Source: Desulfobacterales bacterium
Lineage (GTDB): Bacteria > Desulfobacterota > Desulfobacteria > Desulfobacterales > UBA11574
Direction of reading: 5' to 3'
NCBI GenBank assembly: GCA_030601485.1
Contig: JAUVTO010000095.1
Location: 1 to 6,640, forward strand
DNA length: 6,640 nt
Below the pieces are notes generated by a model that searched no databases, was not told the origin of the DNA, and saw only the letters and a program-made list of their open reading frames with translations. Each line of letters begins with the position of its first letter. Within the stretch, counting starts at the first letter, position 1. The position numbers and the translations under genes were made by a program. This document shows positions 1 to 6,142 of this stretch, in pieces.

Positions 1-2949
1 GGCCGCAGCGCCTGCGCCGGTAACCAGAATCAACGGGAAATGACCGGCAATGGTGGCACCGCTGGTCATGAGAATCGGGCGCAGCCGGGTCAAGGCCGCC
101 TCTCGAACCGCCTCATGTTTGGATCGTCCCTGTTCCTGGAGCTTATTGGCAAACTCCACAATGAGAATGCCGTTCTTGGACACCAGCCCCACCAGAGTCA
201 CAAGGCCCACCTGGGAATAGATATTCATGGTAGAGGTCCAGCCGTGGGTCCAAAACGGAATATTGGGATCCGGCATTTTAAGGAAAGTGAACACCAGCGC
301 GCCGAACATGGCCAGCGGCACCGACCCGGCAAGGATGACAAAGGGATCCCGAAAGCTGTTAAATTGTGCAGCCAGCACTAAAAAAATAAGCACCAGGGCA
401 AGTCCAAAAGCGGGAAGAAATTTATTTCTTTCCATGCGAAGCTGACGGGACTCTCCGGTGTAATCGACCACGTAGCCTTTTGGAAGAATTTTTGCCGCTT
501 CGTCTTCGAGATACCGAAGCGCCTCATCCAGGGGGCGCACCGACACCCCGCTGATCTTTACAGCATTTAACTGTTGGAACCGGTTCAAGGAGCGGGGTAC
601 GGTGGTGTTACGAATGGAAGCAACCGTGCTGAACGGCACCAGATTTCCATCCGGGCCGGTGATGTAGATATTATTGAGTTGTTCCGGGTTGAGTCGATCC
701 ACCCGTTTGATCTGGGGAATGACCTTGTAGCTGCGGCCGGCGATGTTAAACCGGTTCACGAAATCCCCCCCGAGCATGGACGCCATATCCACTCCCACCT
801 GCTCAAGGTTGAGGCCCAGGTCCGCCACCCGGTCACGATCAATAATAAGTTCTGCCTGGGGCTGGTCTGTCTTAACGTCAATAACAGGGGGGAAAGCAAA
901 CAAACCGCTCTGCATGGCCTTTAACTGAATCTGCCTGGCAAAGGAGAGGATCTGTTCTGATTCAGCCGTGGAAGCCAGGATAAACTCAACGGGAAACTGA
1001 CCGCCCCCGGGAAGCGCCGGCGGTGTTACCGGAAGCACTCGAACCCCGGGTATGGCATGCAATTTTTGCTGCACTTCAGGCAAAATCTGAAAAATCGTCC
1101 GTTCTCGTTCGCTCCAGGGGACGGTGGCCATACCGCCGAAGCCGGAGGAGGGCGCCGTCAACTGAAATGTGTGATCCGTCTCCGGTATACTGAAGAAAAT
1201 CCGGTTGACCGCAGCGGCAGAATGACTGGTCTGGTCAAGGGTCGCGTTGGCCGCAGCATCAATGATACCGAAAATCACCCCCTGATCCTCAGAAGGTGCA
1301 AGTTCTACCGGAGACATGATAAACATGGGGATGGTGAGCAAACTGACCACCAGCCACACCATATAGACCACCGGCCGGGCATTAAGGGTGACATCCAGCA
1401 ATCGTCCGTATGTGTCTTTAAGACGGCTGAACCCCCGGGAAATTTTTCCGGCCAGCCCGCGTTCTTCAATCCCCGGTTTCAGTAATTTGGATGCCATCAT
1501 AGGGGAAAGCGTCAGGGCCACCACACCGGAAATGGTCACAGCACCGGCCAGGGTAAACGCAAACTCCCTAAAAAGAGTTCCGGTAAGCCCCCCCTGCAAA
1601 GCGATGGGGATATAGACCACCGCAAGGGAAACCGTCATGGCAATGATGGGACCCACAAGTTCACGGGCCCCCAGTATTGCGGCATCAAACGGCGACAGCC
1701 CTCTTCTCAGATGCCGTTCGACATTTTCCACCACCACGATAGCGTCGTCCACCACAAGCCCCACGGAAAGTACGATGGCAAGCAGGGTGAGCAAGTTAAC
1801 GGTAAAGCCAAACACCTGCATCAGAAACACCGCGCCGATAAGAGACAGGGGAATGGCGACCACAGGGATTAATACGGATCGGAAGGAACCGAGAAATAGA
1901 AAAATAATGATCACAACGATGAGCAGGGTGTCCCCTAGCGTTTTGGTCACTTCTCGAATGGCGTCCTTGATGTATTTGGTGCCATCGTAGGCAACCCTCG
2001 CCTCCATGCCTGTGGGGAGTTCCTTTTGGATGCCTTGCATCTGGACGCGAATCCGGTTAATGACATCCAGGGAATTGGCGTTTGGCAGGGGCCAGATGCC
2101 CATAAACACAGCGGTTTGTCCCGAAAAACGCACTTCGGTATCATAATCTTCCGCCCCCAACACGATGTCTCCGATATCCTCAAGTCTTATAATGGCACCA
2201 TCCTGCTGCCGAATAACCAACCGTTTGAATTCTTCCACGGAGCGCAGGTCCGTATCGGCAGTCAGATTCACCTGAATCAACGCCCCTTTGGTACGGCCCA
2301 CTGCGGCAAGGTAATTGTTGGCGGCCAGGGCACGTCGCACCTGAACCGGACTGATGTTAAACGCGGCCATGCGATCGGGCTTCAGCCAGATGCGCATGGC
2401 AAATGTCCTGCCGCCAAGAATATCAGCCCGCTGCACCCCTTCTACTGCAGAGAGTCGGGGTTGAACCACACGTACCAGGTAGTCCGTGATTTCATTTTGC
2501 ATCAGCGCATCGGAAGTAAAACTGAGATACGATGAGGCAAACCGGCTTTCAGCCGATTCCACATTGATGGTGGGAACCTCTGCCTCCGGAGGCAAATCGT
2601 TTCGAACCTGATCCACCTTGGCACTGATTTCGGAAAGCGCTTGGATCGGATCGTAATTGAGTTTCAAGCGAATGTTGATGGTGGAAAGGCCAAGTGCGCT
2701 TTGTGATTCAATATACTCAATGCCGTCGGCCGCGGCAATAGTCCGCTCTAAAGGAATGGTAATAAATCCGCGGACAAGATCGGCGCTTGCACCCACATAA
2801 ACCGTCATGACCGTAACCACGGAGTTCTCGCTACGGGGATACTGGCGAACATTAAGCGTCCGAATCGCCTGCAAGCCGGCAATAATGATCACAAGATTGA
2901 TGACCAATGCAAGGACCGGGCGTCGGATAAACAGGTCGGTTAGTTTCAT
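1..2949 (-). CDS. RND efflux pump, inner-membrane transporter (HAE-1 family, MexI/VexH-like), C-terminus cut by window edge
   Basis: Inner-membrane proton-driven pump that would take drugs or other amphiphiles from the periplasm or membrane and pass them to an outer-membrane channel through the adaptor encoded just upstream (3066-4196). I translated all 983 codons from the ATG at 2949 to the window edge and found no stop or frameshift. The N-terminus MKLTDLFIRRPVLAL is the standard start with TM1. TM2-TM4 lie at about residues 338-400. TM4 carries the proton-relay pair D401-D402 in GLVVDDAIVVVENVER, and the TM10 lysine is K925 in GLVSKNGILIVEFAN. Two large periplasmic porter/docking loops lie between TM1 and TM2 and between TM7 and TM8. 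AcrB-type pumps are about 1,030-1,050 residues, so roughly 50-60 residues with TM12 lie outside. Sequence feel is closest to MexI/VexH; substrate cannot be told. No good Shine-Dalgarno precedes the ATG (TATTTAACC), which is odd, but the family N-terminus fixes the start. Confidence 0.97.
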   Translation of the reverse strand, partial: MKLTDLFIRRPVLALVINLVIIIAGLQAIRTLNVRQYPRSENSVVTVMTVYVGASADLVRGFITIPLERTIAAADGIEYIESQSALGLSTINIRLKLNYDPIQALSEISAKVDQVRNDLPPEAEVPTINVESAESRFASSYLSFTSDALMQNEITDYLVRVVQPRLSAVEGVQRADILGGRTFAMRIWLKPDRMAAFNISPVQVRRALAANNYLAAVGRTKGALIQVNLTADTDLRSVEEFKRLVIRQQDGAIIRLEDIGDIVLGAEDYDTEVRFSGQTAVFMGIWPLPNANSLDVINRIRVQMQGIQKELPTGMEARVAYDGTKYIKDAIREVTKTLGDTLLIVVIIIFLFLGSFRSVLIPVVAIPLSLIGAVFLMQVFGFTVNLLTLLAIVLSVGLVVDDAIVVVENVERHLRRGLSPFDAAILGARELVGPIIAMTVSLAVVYIPIALQGGLTGTLFREFAFTLAGAVTISGVVALTLSPMMASKLLKPGIEERGLAGKISRGFSRLKDTYGRLLDVTLNARPVVYMVWLVVSLLTIPMFIMSPVELAPSEDQGVIFGIIDAAANATLDQTSHSAAAVNRIFFSIPETDHTFQLTAPSSGFGGMATVPWSERERTIFQILPEVQQKLHAIPGVRVLPVTPPALPGGGQFPVEFILASTAESEQILSFARQIQLKAMQSGLFAFPPVIDVKTDQPQAELIIDRDRVADLGLNLEQVGVDMASMLGGDFVNRFNIAGRSYKVIPQIKRVDRLNPEQLNNIYITGPDGNLVPFSTVASIRNTTVPRSLNRFQQLNAVKISGVSVRPLDEALRYLEDEAAKILPKGYVVDYTGESRQLRMERNKFLPAFGLALVLIFLVLAAQFNSFRDPFVILAGSVPLAMFGALVFTFLKMPDPNIPFWTHGWTSTMNIYSQVGLVTLVGLVSKNGILIVEFANKLQEQGRSKHEAVREAALTRLRPILMTSGATIAGHFPLILVTGAGAAA

Positions 2950-3065
2950 GGTTAAATATAATAATATGAGTTGAAAATAACGACTCAGGTATTTAGGCTG
3001 AACCCTGAAATCAGTCTATCCACCCGAGTTCAAGTAAAAATTCATTTGGGTTGCGTGTTTTTGGA
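2950..3065 (-). promoter_or_regulatory. 116-nt intercistronic leader with hairpin before the RND gene
   Basis: Adaptor and pump genes of RND operons are usually separated by few bases; here 116 nt lie between the adaptor stop and the pump ATG. The stretch encodes no credible protein. It contains an inverted repeat at 2967-2973 and 2981-2987 (TGAGTTG / CGACTCA, 7 pairs with one G-U, loop of 7) that ends about 17 nt upstream of the pump start codon. The segment between hairpin and ATG is almost pure A/T with no clear ribosome binding site. A role in setting pump translation or mRNA processing is inference only. Confidence 0.35.
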
Positions 3066-4196
3066 TTATGCATCCGCCGGTTTGGGCATTTGCTTGAATT
3101 CAGGTGACAGTGTGTTGTCTATAACAACGGCCTGGCCGTTTCGCAGCTTAAACACGCCGGTACTGACCACTGTCTCTCCCTGTTTGAGCCCGGAGATAAC
3201 CGATACATAGTCGCCGCGTTTTTCTCCCAAACGTACGAACTTTTGGTTCAGCAGCAGGCCGGACGGTTCATTTTGATCATTTTTTTTCTCCTCAACCACA
3301 AACACGGAGTCACCGTAAGGTGCATAAAGCACTGAGGTGGCGGGAATGGTGAGCACCTCAATCCGGTCCGGCAACACCACCGACACTTTCACGTACATGC
3401 CGGGCCGAAGCAACTCTGCCGGATTTTCCACGGTTGCCTGGATCCGAATGTTTCGTGTAGCCGCATCAACCTGGGAGTTTATGGCGGTAATTTTTCCGGA
3501 AATGACCTGCCCTGGAAACGCGTCAGTCATCAGTCGAATGGCGAGGCCCGGCTGCACTTGGGCAAGCCGCTGCTGGGGTAAAAAAAAATTTACATAAATG
3601 GGACCAAGGGACTGGAGCGAAACAATCTCATCCCCCTCATTGAGAGTTTGCCCAAGGTTCACCTGGCGAATACCGAGACGGCCGGCAAACGGGGCTCGAA
3701 TGGTCTTCTTCCCGATAACAGCACGAATGTTATCCGCCTGGGCCACTGCCTGCTTGAACTGTGCATCGGCATTATCAAAATCAGATTGGGATATGATTTT
3801 ATTGGCCACCAGTTTTTTTGTGCGCTCAAAGTTTATGTTTGCGAGCGCCACCTCAGCCTCGGCCGCGCGCAACTGCGCCAATTCTACGGAAGTATCTTGA
3901 TGCACCAGGAGATCACCCGCTTTCACCATGGTTCCCGGCTCAAAGGCGATATGCACCACTTTTCCCGTAAGTTCCGCGGTAACCACCACCCCCTGCACGG
4001 CTTCCAGGGACCCGACAGCGATTAAAAACGACTCCCATGAGTCCTTTTTGGCCTTCGTCGTTGTAACAACTTCCGGGGGCGGCACAAAATTATCCCCATG
4101 GGCGGCCATTCGTTTAATCTGAAGGCCTTTAATCGCGGCCAACCCCCCAATCAATACAATTAATCCAATCAAAGTTACAATTATTCGTTTTACCAT
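3066..4196 (-). CDS. RND efflux periplasmic adaptor (membrane fusion protein, HlyD/MexH-like)
   Basis: Links the inner-membrane RND pump to an outer-membrane channel; 376 residues, normal for the family. A Lys/Arg start and one hydrophobic segment (about residues 4-25) act as signal anchor. There is no lipobox cysteine, so it is not a lipoprotein. Then come the first lipoyl half (about 72-100, with ELTGKV and FEPGTMVKAGDLL), an alpha-helical hairpin (about 101-163), the second lipoyl half (about 164-195, TIRAPFAGRLG), a beta-barrel (about 198-275, with GKITAINSQVDAATRNI and LRPGMYVKV) and the membrane-proximal domain (about 280-360, IPATSVLY and GLKQGETVVSTG). The TAA at 3066-3068 ends the frame; ATG at 4196 is the only ATG before an in-frame stop upstream, though the preceding Shine-Dalgarno is weak. 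It is first in the operon with the pump gene at 1-2949, so the two very likely work together. No regulator gene is adjacent. Confidence 0.96.
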   Translation of the reverse strand: MVKRIIVTLIGLIVLIGGLAAIKGLQIKRMAAHGDNFVPPPEVVTTTKAKKDSWESFLIAVGSLEAVQGVVVTAELTGKVVHIAFEPGTMVKAGDLLVHQDTSVELAQLRAAEAEVALANINFERTKKLVANKIISQSDFDNADAQFKQAVAQADNIRAVIGKKTIRAPFAGRLGIRQVNLGQTLNEGDEIVSLQSLGPIYVNFFLPQQRLAQVQPGLAIRLMTDAFPGQVISGKITAINSQVDAATRNIRIQATVENPAELLRPGMYVKVSVVLPDRIEVLTIPATSVLYAPYGDSVFVVEEKKNDQNEPSGLLLNQKFVRLGEKRGDYVSVISGLKQGETVVSTGVFKLRNGQAVVIDNTLSPEFKQMPKPADA

Positions 4197-4427
4197 AACC
4201 GTAGGTTTTCTTTGCCGGCCCGTTGCGTCCGGTCTTGTTTTTTATGGATGAGTATTTTTCCGTTCTTAGTAATCATATACTGTTTTAAATTGGTTACGAT
4301 TCATTATCTTTTTTAATATTGTGTCACCATTTAAAACGCTCAATTTAAAAGATACTAAATTTGAAGGGAACATTCAAGGGAATTGCATTTTTCAAAAGCA
4401 TCTCTTGGATTTAGACAACATCTTCCG

Positions 4428-4455
4428 AACCGCTTTCAGTTGAAACCTGCCGGTT
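4428..4455. repeat. Nested inverted repeat in the divergent intergenic region
   Basis: AACCG (4428-4432) is complementary to CGGTT (4451-4455). Inside lies TTTCA-GT-TGAAA (4434-4445), an almost continuous palindrome. A wider pair GCATC (4398-4402) / GATGC (4464-4468) flanks it. The dyad could be an operator for an efflux regulator, but arms of five bases can arise by chance and no regulator gene is visible, so the function is open. Confidence 0.3.
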
Positions 4456-4550
4456 GCATATTTGATGCCTCAACTATCAGAAATTTATAAAAAAGACCTG
4501 ATATGTTGTTTATAAAACGTCGAAGTTTTAAATTAACCATACGGAATTCA

Positions 4551-4579
4551 TTGACAATTTTTAATCTATTCTTTATTAT
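4551..4579 (+). promoter_or_regulatory. Sigma-70 promoter of the HU/IHF gene
   Basis: Perfect -35 box TTGACA (4551-4556), 17-bp spacer, and -10 box TATTAT (4574-4579, five of six consensus bases). Transcription should start near 4586, giving a leader of about 30 nt that contains the strong ribosome binding site AGGAGG (4604-4609). An inverted repeat TTAATT-GAT-AATTAA (4586-4600) sits at the predicted start and could bind a regulator, possibly HU/IHF itself, but its A/T-only arms make chance plausible. Confidence 0.8.
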
Positions 4580-4614
4580 ACTGATTTAATTGATAATTAA
4601 TTCAGGAGGATTAT

Positions 4615-4890
4615 ATGAACAAACTGGAACTCATAGAAACTCTAAGAGAGGAAACCGATCTGACAAAATCAGAAGTAAAAGCGGTAGTCAAACTTTTTTT
4701 TAAGGAGATATCAAACGCCTTAGTAAAAGGTGATCGGGTTGAAATCAGGGGATTGTGTTCTTTTTATGTTAAGAAATACAAAGCGTATACCGGAAGAAAC
4801 CCTAAAACTGGCGAACCGACCCGGGTTAAACCTAAGAAGTTGCCGTTTTTCAAGGTAGGAAAGGAATTGAGAGAGCGGGTAGACAATTAA
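4615..4890 (+). CDS. HU/IHF-family DNA-binding nucleoid protein
   Basis: Small (91-residue) architectural protein that would bind and bend DNA as a dimer in the nucleoid. The order matches the family: N-terminal helix pair (about 3-38, MNKLELIETLREETDLTKSE), dimer core and first strands (about 40-56, GDRVEIRGLCSFYVK), and the flexible beta arm with the hallmark RNPKTGE at 61-67, whose P63 is the residue that intercalates between DNA bases in HU and IHF. Strand and last helix follow (PKKLPFFKVGKELRERV). It resembles the deltaproteobacterial proteins usually labelled IHF subunit beta or HU. Without a search I cannot say whether it acts as homodimer HU or needs an IHF partner; no partner gene is in the window. 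The ATG is set by a strong AGGAGG five bases upstream and the promoter at 4551-4579. A hairpin 27 nt downstream suggests it is monocistronic. Confidence 0.97.
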   Translation: MNKLELIETLREETDLTKSEVKAVVKLFFKEISNALVKGDRVEIRGLCSFYVKKYKAYTGRNPKTGEPTRVKPKKLPFFKVGKELRERVDN

Positions 4891-4917
4891 CAAAAACCAT
4901 ACGATTAAATATGATGC

Positions 4918-4943
4918 CCATGTAAAAAGTCTTTTTTACATGG
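4918..4943 (+). terminator. Perfect 11-bp hairpin after the HU/IHF gene, possible terminator
   Basis: CCATGTAAAAA (4918-4928) and TTTTTACATGG (4933-4943) are exact reverse complements around a GTCT loop. The position, 27 nt after the HU/IHF stop, fits a transcription end. Unlike a classical intrinsic terminator the T run lies inside the 3' arm and is not followed by another T tract, so it may end transcription poorly or act as an mRNA-stabilising hairpin. Confidence 0.45.
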
Positions 4944-4975
4944 ATTTAGGAATTTAGGGATTCAGGGATTACGAA
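4944..4975. repeat. Short degenerate 8-bp tandem repeat
   Basis: Directly after the hairpin come ATTTAGGA, ATTTAGGG, ATTCAGGG and a diverged ATTACGAA, four consecutive 8-base units. Three are clearly related (one or two changes each). The stretch is non-coding in the leader of the Mth938-type gene. It may be simple slippage-type repeat or a member of a dispersed family; the window alone cannot decide. Confidence 0.5.
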
Positions 4976-5023
4976 TTATTTAAGCTTGTTGTCAGAATAC
5001 TGAATTGGAGAATCCTGCAAATT

Positions 5024-5395
5024 TTGACTTTTTACGAATCCATCAAACATATCATGATTGAACAATACTCTTTTGGAAATATAGTCATAAACGGTGTGAG
5101 TTACAGAAATGACGTTAAAATCATTCAGGAAAAAGTTGTTCCTGAATGGTGGAGAAAAAGAGGACATTTTGTTGATGTTGATGATATTCAAGATATTTTG
5201 AAATCCAAACCTGACATTTTGGTACTTGGCAAAGGTTCACCGGGACAGATGAAATCGACCGAAGCTTTGCGTAAATTTTTAAAAAACAATGGTATTGAGT
5301 TGATCGAAGAAAAAACATCCAACGCTTTTAAAACGTTTAATCGTCTTTTTAATAAAGGTAAAAATGTTTCCGCCGGTTTTCATTTGTCTTGTTAG
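5024..5395 (+). CDS. Mth938-domain protein (DUF498 family), function unknown
   Basis: Small single-domain protein of the Mth938/NDUFAF3-like fold, a family with solved structures but no settled bacterial role. Family marks visible: YSFGNIVINGVSYRNDV (15-31), the WWRKRGH block (42-48), PDILVLGKGSPGQMK (63-77), the turn before helix GIELIEEKT (90-98), the AFKTFNRL helix (101-108) and the usual end GFHLSC (118-123). No catalytic residue set is known to me. The start is uncertain. The longest form begins at TTG 5024 with GGAG 13 nt upstream (5007-5010), giving 123 residues. ATG 5054 gives 113 residues beginning just before the conserved YSFG, but has no ribosome binding site. A TAG at 4955-4957 limits further extension. 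The next gene follows after 33 nt on the same strand, so it likely heads a three-gene operon. I found no convincing promoter before it. Confidence 0.85.
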   Translation: MTFYESIKHIMIEQYSFGNIVINGVSYRNDVKIIQEKVVPEWWRKRGHFVDVDDIQDILKSKPDILVLGKGSPGQMKSTEALRKFLKNNGIELIEEKTSNAFKTFNRLFNKGKNVSAGFHLSC

Positions 5396-5428
5396 GTAAT
5401 TCTCAAAATTCTAAGGAGGAATCCGGAA

Positions 5429-5737
5429 ATGAAAAATCTTAAAAAGAACTTGCAGTCTGTTAACAAGGATTTAAAAGCACTATCAAAAAAAGTTGATAAA
5501 ATGATTGTTGCGGCCGGGAAGCCTGAAAAACCAAAAACTGTCAAGAAAAAACCCGTAAAATTAACAGCGGCTGATACAATGTTCGGAGTTATCAAAAGAA
5601 GCAAAAAGGGTGTGGGCGTTGCTGAGTTGATGAAAAAGACCGAATTCGACCAGAAGAAAACTTATAATATTATTTATAAACTGAAGAAGCGAGGAAAAAT
5701 TAAGAGTGTAGAAAAGGGAGTTTATAAAAAGGCATAA
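5429..5737 (+). CDS. Small basic protein: coiled coil plus winged-helix-like domain
   Basis: A 102-residue, strongly lysine-rich protein of unknown function. Residues 1-29 form a heptad-like amphipathic helix (MKNLKKNLQSVNKDLKAL) that could dimerise. Residues 31-46 are a Pro/Lys linker. Residues 47-102 read as a winged helix-turn-helix: helix 1 (AADTMFGVIKRS), helix 2 (GVAELMKKTEF), a likely recognition helix (DQKKTYNIIYKLKKRG) and a wing (KIKSVEKGVYKKA). The shape suggests a DNA- or RNA-binding, perhaps nucleoid-associated, protein. I recall similar small proteins in Desulfobacterota, often with longer Lys/Ala/Pro linkers, but know no assigned role. AAGGAGG (5413-5419) lies about nine bases before the ATG and fixes the start. 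It sits 33 nt after the Mth938-type gene and 33 nt before the four-cysteine microprotein, so co-transcription is likely. Confidence 0.88.
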   Translation: MKNLKKNLQSVNKDLKALSKKVDKMIVAAGKPEKPKTVKKKPVKLTAADTMFGVIKRSKKGVGVAELMKKTEFDQKKTYNIIYKLKKRGKIKSVEKGVYKKA

Positions 5738-5770
5738 ACCGAGCACTAACCAGAAGGAATAAAAAGATTC

Positions 5771-5908
5771 ATGTCAAAAAAGCATCCGGAATGTCCATTG
5801 TATAATCACGATAACTGTAAAGAGCTTTATAATCCAAAACTCTGTGCCATTGTCAGGAAAGATAAAGAGTGTCTTAAAAAGCAACAAAAGTCAAAAAATA
5901 AAGGCTGA
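5771..5908 (+). CDS. 45-residue four-cysteine microprotein, function unknown
   Basis: Very short gene from ATG 5771 to TGA 5906-5908. The product is basic with four cysteines at residues 8, 16, 25 and 34, spaced C-x7-C-x8-C-x8-C, within blocks HPECPLYNHDNC and NPKLCAIVRKDKEC, followed by a Lys/Gln-rich tail. There is no signal peptide or membrane segment, so a cytoplasmic metal-binding (zinc or Fe-S) knuckle is more likely than a disulfide protein; this is inference. AAGGA (5754-5758) precedes the ATG by 12 nt, a slightly long spacing. It follows the winged-helix gene by 33 nt and an intrinsic terminator begins nine bases after its stop, which supports it as the last gene of the cluster. I recall similar small Cys proteins in deltaproteobacteria but no function. 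Confidence 0.75.
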   Translation: MSKKHPECPLYNHDNCKELYNPKLCAIVRKDKECLKKQQKSKNKG

Positions 5909-5916
5909 ATTGTCGG

Positions 5917-5947
5917 GGATTATGGTTTCAGTAATAATCCTTTTTTT
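5917..5947 (+). terminator. Intrinsic terminator ending the 5024-5908 cluster
   Basis: GGATTAT (5917-5923) pairs with ATAATCC (5934-5940) around a 10-nt loop and is followed at once by seven T residues (5941-5947). The form is classical and it lies nine bases after the microprotein stop codon. Confidence 0.85.
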
Positions 5948-6064
5948 ATGACAGCCATGTGTCAATTGCCATACGTGACCAGACAGAATTCAAAATACTT
6001 GCCCTTTGTATATCTGATAAGAAGGAATCGGCTTCCTTATCTCGACCTACCTCCTTATAATCAT
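5946..6064 (-). other. Non-coding or decayed stretch downstream of the broken HEPN gene
   Basis: Where the rest of a HEPN gene would be expected there is no continuation in the HEPN frame. A different minus-strand frame stays open for 44 codons (6080 to the stop at 5946-5948) and reads like protein (for example ADSFLSDIQRASIL), but it has no start codon with a ribosome binding site and I do not recognise it. A hairpin AAGGAA-TCGGC-TTCCTT (6022-6038), extended by GAT/ATC (6016-6018, 6039-6041) across a 3-nt bulge, lies inside. TGACA/TGTCA (5949-5953, 5960-5964) is a second small dyad. The simplest reading is gene remains. Confidence 0.4.
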
Positions 6065-6142
6065 TTACATTCTTTGAGAATCACCTATCGCACGTGCAAG
6101 CCAATCCTCAGGTGAACCGGAAACATGTTTATCCTGTGGCAT
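6065..6142 (-). pseudogene. HEPN-type toxin gene, truncated after 25 codons
   Basis: In MNT/HEPN modules the nucleotidyltransferase gene is paired with a HEPN protein of roughly 110-140 residues that acts as an RNA-targeting toxin. Here ATG 6142 overlaps the MNT gene by 14 nt and has a good ribosome binding site (AAGGAG at 6150-6155, seven bases upstream). The peptide contains SPEDWLARAIGD, the typical HEPN N-terminus that begins helix 1, but TAA at 6065-6067 ends it after 25 residues. The conserved R-x4-6-H catalytic motif found later in the domain is absent. No in-frame continuation is seen downstream, so a deletion or rearrangement is more likely than one point mutation. The family call rests on about 12 residues plus gene context, so it is probable rather than certain. 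Confidence 0.65.

Larger units (their letters stand above)
4197..4614. other. AT-rich divergent intergenic region, no gene seen
   Basis: This 418-bp stretch separates the leftward efflux operon from the rightward HU/IHF gene, so it must hold promoters for both unless other transcription reads in. On the plus strand there is a near-consensus sigma-70 promoter (4551-4579). On the minus strand I found only weak -10-like sequence (TATGAT near 4270-4280) without a matching -35 box, so no efflux promoter is called. Short repeats are present: TTGAA/TTCAA at 4361-4365 and 4373-4377; AAGGGAA twice at 4364-4370 and 4376-4382; AACCG/CGGTT at 4428-4432 and 4451-4455 enclosing TTTCA/TGAAA at 4434-4445; TTTATAAAA twice at 4484-4492 and 4509-4517. 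The longest open frames here are under 40 codons and lack ribosome binding sites. Confidence 0.6.

Noticed and set aside
40..2535. Several plus-strand open frames of 60-170 codons opposite the RND pump gene
   Set aside because: The minus strand is one intact 983-codon pump frame with full family motifs; the plus-strand frames lack ribosome binding sites and recognisable sequence, so they are antisense shadows.
3337..4122. Plus-strand open frames opposite the adaptor gene
   Set aside because: Same reason: the minus-strand adaptor is complete and recognisable, the opposite frames are low-complexity shadows.
4465..4515. 16-codon plus-strand frame MPQLSEIYKKDLICCL in the intergenic region
   Set aside because: Too short, no ribosome binding site, in an A/T-rich region where such frames arise by chance.
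4976..5318. Minus-strand open frames opposite the Mth938-domain gene
   Set aside because: The plus strand encodes a recognisable conserved domain; the minus frames match nothing I know.
5392..5746. Hydrophobic-looking minus-strand frames opposite the winged-helix gene
   Set aside because: They arise because lysine codons (AAA/AAG) read as Phe/Leu on the other strand; no ribosome binding sites.
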